NCBI GenBank assembly: GCA_030054015.1
Contig: JASGCR010000141.1
Span: 1-6,139 of the forward strand
DNA: 6,139 nt
Reading direction: 5' to 3'
Origin: Candidatus Symbiobacter sp.
Lineage (GTDB): Bacteria > Pseudomonadota > Alphaproteobacteria > Elsterales > Elsteraceae
Positions 4,681 through 6,139 of the stretch are shown in pieces. Made by a program: the position numbers and the translations under genes. Position 1 is the stretch's first letter. Each line of letters begins with the position of its first letter. Below the pieces are notes generated by a model. That model was given only the letters and a program-made list of their open reading frames with translations, was not told the DNA's origin and searched no databases.

Positions 4681-5931
4681 TCAATGCGCCACCGCAGCCG
4701 CCGCACCTTCATCGATCAACCGGCCGGTGCGGAAGCGATCCAGGCTAAACGGCGCGGCGATGGGGTGCAATTCGCCCTTGGCGATGGTGGCGGCGAACAC
4801 ATCGGCGGAGCCGGGCGTGGCTTTGAACCCTCCGGTTCCCCAGCCGCAATTGACGAATAAATTCGCCACTGGGGTTTTGCCAATGATGGGCGAGCGATCC
4901 ACCGTCACATCGACAATGCCGCCCCAATTGCGCATCATTTTCATGCGGCGGAATTGGGGGAACAGCTCGCAAATGGCCTCAAGCGTATGTTGGTTGATGT
5001 GCAAGCCGCCGGTTTGCGAATAAGACCCATATTGGTCGGTGCCGGCCCCGATCACCAACTCGCCTTTGTCGGATTGCGAGATATAGGCGTGGATGGTGTT
5101 GGACATCACGACGCAGGGGAAGATCGGTTTCACTGGCTCGGACACCAGGGCTTGTAAGGGGAAGCTTTCGAGCGGCATCCGCACCCCCGCCATCGCCATA
5201 ACGTGGCTGGTGTGACCCGCCGCGACGACGCCGATTTTTTTGGCTTTGATGGGGCCGCGCGAGGTCTCAACCCCGGTCACCGCGCCGCCCTGGCCGCGCA
5301 AAATCGCGGTGACTTCGCAGTTTTGGATAATATCGACGCCAAGCGCATCGGCGGCGCGGGCATAGCCCCAGGCCACCGCATCATGCCGCGCCGTGCCGCC
5401 CCGCCTTTGCAATGTTGCCCCCAACACCGGATAGCGCAAATCCGGGCGCAGATTGATGGGCGGGCAAAATTCTTTGACCTGGTCGGGGGTGAGCCATTCG
5501 CTGTCAATCCCGCCCAGTCGGTTGGCGTGCAGGTGACGCTGCGCCACTTGTTTGTCGTGAATGGTATGGGTGAGCATCATGACACCGCGCGGCGAATACA
5601 TCACATTGTAATTTAATTCTTGCGCCAGCGTGTCCCACAAATTAACCGCGTGGTTATAAAGTTTGCCCGATTCTTCGAACAAATAATTGGAACGAATGAT
5701 CGTGGTGTTGCGCCCGGTATTGCCGCCGCCGAGCCAGCCCCGCTCCAACACCGCCACCCGCGTCACGCCATATTTCCGCGCCAGATAATAGGCGGTGCCG
5801 AGGCCATGCCCGCCCGCGCCGATAATGATCACATCATATTGCGGTTGCGGCTCAGGGCTGCGCCATTGCGCCGGCCAGCCTTTATGACCGTTTAAGCCTT
5901 GTTGCAGCAGCGTTTTCCACGAATATTTCAT
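4681..5931 (-). CDS. soxB: Sarcosine oxidase beta subunit, heterotetrameric type
   Basis: This 416-residue flavoprotein is the catalytic subunit of the alpha-beta-gamma-delta sarcosine oxidase, which demethylates sarcosine to glycine and passes the one-carbon unit to tetrahydrofolate in the cytoplasm. A Rossmann dinucleotide motif (DVIIIGAGGHGLGTAYYLA, residues 33-51) binds FAD. RRGGTARHDAVAWGYARAA (176-194) contains the histidine, His183 here, matching the covalent FMN attachment site of the family. CGWGTGGFKATPGS near the C-terminus is diagnostic for SoxB rather than for monomeric sarcosine oxidase or DadA. Length and N-terminus (MKYSWKTLLQQGLNGHKGWP) are normal for alphaproteobacteria. A GGGG-rich site precedes the ATG. 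In most relatives soxD, soxA and soxG follow directly; here a palindromic repeat and a TA operon follow instead, so the other subunits must be elsewhere or absent. Confidence 0.93.
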   Translation of the reverse strand: MKYSWKTLLQQGLNGHKGWPAQWRSPEPQPQYDVIIIGAGGHGLGTAYYLARKYGVTRVAVLERGWLGGGNTGRNTTIIRSNYLFEESGKLYNHAVNLWDTLAQELNYNVMYSPRGVMMLTHTIHDKQVAQRHLHANRLGGIDSEWLTPDQVKEFCPPINLRPDLRYPVLGATLQRRGGTARHDAVAWGYARAADALGVDIIQNCEVTAILRGQGGAVTGVETSRGPIKAKKIGVVAAGHTSHVMAMAGVRMPLESFPLQALVSEPVKPIFPCVVMSNTIHAYISQSDKGELVIGAGTDQYGSYSQTGGLHINQHTLEAICELFPQFRRMKMMRNWGGIVDVTVDRSPIIGKTPVANLFVNCGWGTGGFKATPGSADVFAATIAKGELHPIAAPFSLDRFRTGRLIDEGAAAAVAH

Positions 5932-5959
5932 TTATTTTCCCCAATTTGTCGCTCGATGG

Positions 5960-5988
5960 TTCATAGCATTTTTGGGACAAGGCTGCAA
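5960..5988 (-). promoter_or_regulatory. Possible soxB promoter
   Basis: On the minus strand TTGCAG (5988-5983) and TATGAA (5965-5960) are 17 bases apart, placing a start of transcription about 20 bases before the soxB ATG. Each hexamer matches only partly. The short gene-free stretch and the repeat just upstream suggest that soxB has its own promoter rather than being read from an upstream gene. Confidence 0.35.
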
Positions 5989-6053
5989 TTATCTCAATCA
6001 AGGCGGTTATCACCCAACTTTCCAAATTATTGAGTCCCCCCGCCGCGCTAAGT

Positions 6054-6139
6054 AAAGAGTGTCAAAAAGAGAGCGTAAAAAAATGGAGCGTCATTACCCA
6101 CCAGACTGCAAGCGGGAATCCGCTTGCAGTCTGAGTTGG
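6054..6139. repeat. Branched palindromic repeat D, upstream of soxB (cut by window end)
   Basis: This is the left half of a repeat like C. The flank AAAGAGTGTCAAAAAGAG is followed by GGAGCGTCATTACCC, and then the hairpin AGACTGCAAGCGG (6103-6115), GAAT, CCGCTTGCAGTCT (6120-6132). GAGTTGG then begins what would be the central arm, where the window stops. Compared with C the hairpin's end pair changes from G-C to A-T on both sides. The flank adds a second near-copy of the GAGCGT(A/C)AAAAAA spacer. The remaining half should lie just outside. Confidence 0.85.

Noticed and set aside
5203..5616. 137-codon plus-strand open frame opposite soxB
   Set aside because: It is an antisense shadow of a GC-rich, well-recognised soxB gene.

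Overview
The window looks like chromosomal DNA of an alphaproteobacterium. The histidine kinase has the HisKA sequence style of the alphaproteobacterial PleC/DivJ/PdhS kinases. The oxidase is a heterotetrameric-type sarcosine oxidase beta subunit of the length usual in that class, and two toxin-antitoxin (TA) modules of types common there lie side by side. Species or family cannot be fixed from the sequence. Much of the space between genes is filled by long, nearly perfect palindromic repeats, which points to a genome carrying a dispersed non-coding repeat family.

Layout. Bases 1-110 are the end of a repeat element, continuing from outside the window. Bases 110-366 hold a possible promoter and a 20-bp near-palindrome but no convincing gene. 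A membrane-anchored two-PAS histidine kinase follows on the plus strand (367-2010), then a higB-higA TA pair (2089-2735) with a candidate operator. From 2768 to 4404 everything is on the minus strand: a tandem duplication of a ParE-type TA operon. The promoter-distal copy has an antitoxin gene (3447-3653) but its toxin is broken into an N-terminal piece (near 3362-3438) and a C-terminal piece (2768-2885), separated by a composite palindromic element (2886-3335). The other copy is intact (antitoxin 4134-4340, toxin 3769-4122). A minus-strand soxB (4681-5931) follows, bracketed by two copies of one palindromic repeat (4448-4628, and 6054 to the window end).

Most notable is the repeat system. 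The element at 2886-3335 is nested. One palindromic unit (A) has inverted ends starting GACCCCCC, and a second unit (B, with several hairpin arms) sits inside A's right end. The uninterrupted form of that end is visible at bases 1-25. Unit B and the two repeats around soxB share a branched fold: a closing stem ending CCCGCC/GGCGGG, side hairpins, and a central arm. Base changes between copies are matched on both arms, so the pairing is kept while the sequence varies.

The genes do not form one pathway. The kinase has no response regulator beside it, soxB lacks its usual partners soxD/soxA/soxG on the downstream side, and the TA modules are self-contained. The window reads as an accessory, repeat-rich stretch in which TA modules have been duplicated and partly destroyed.
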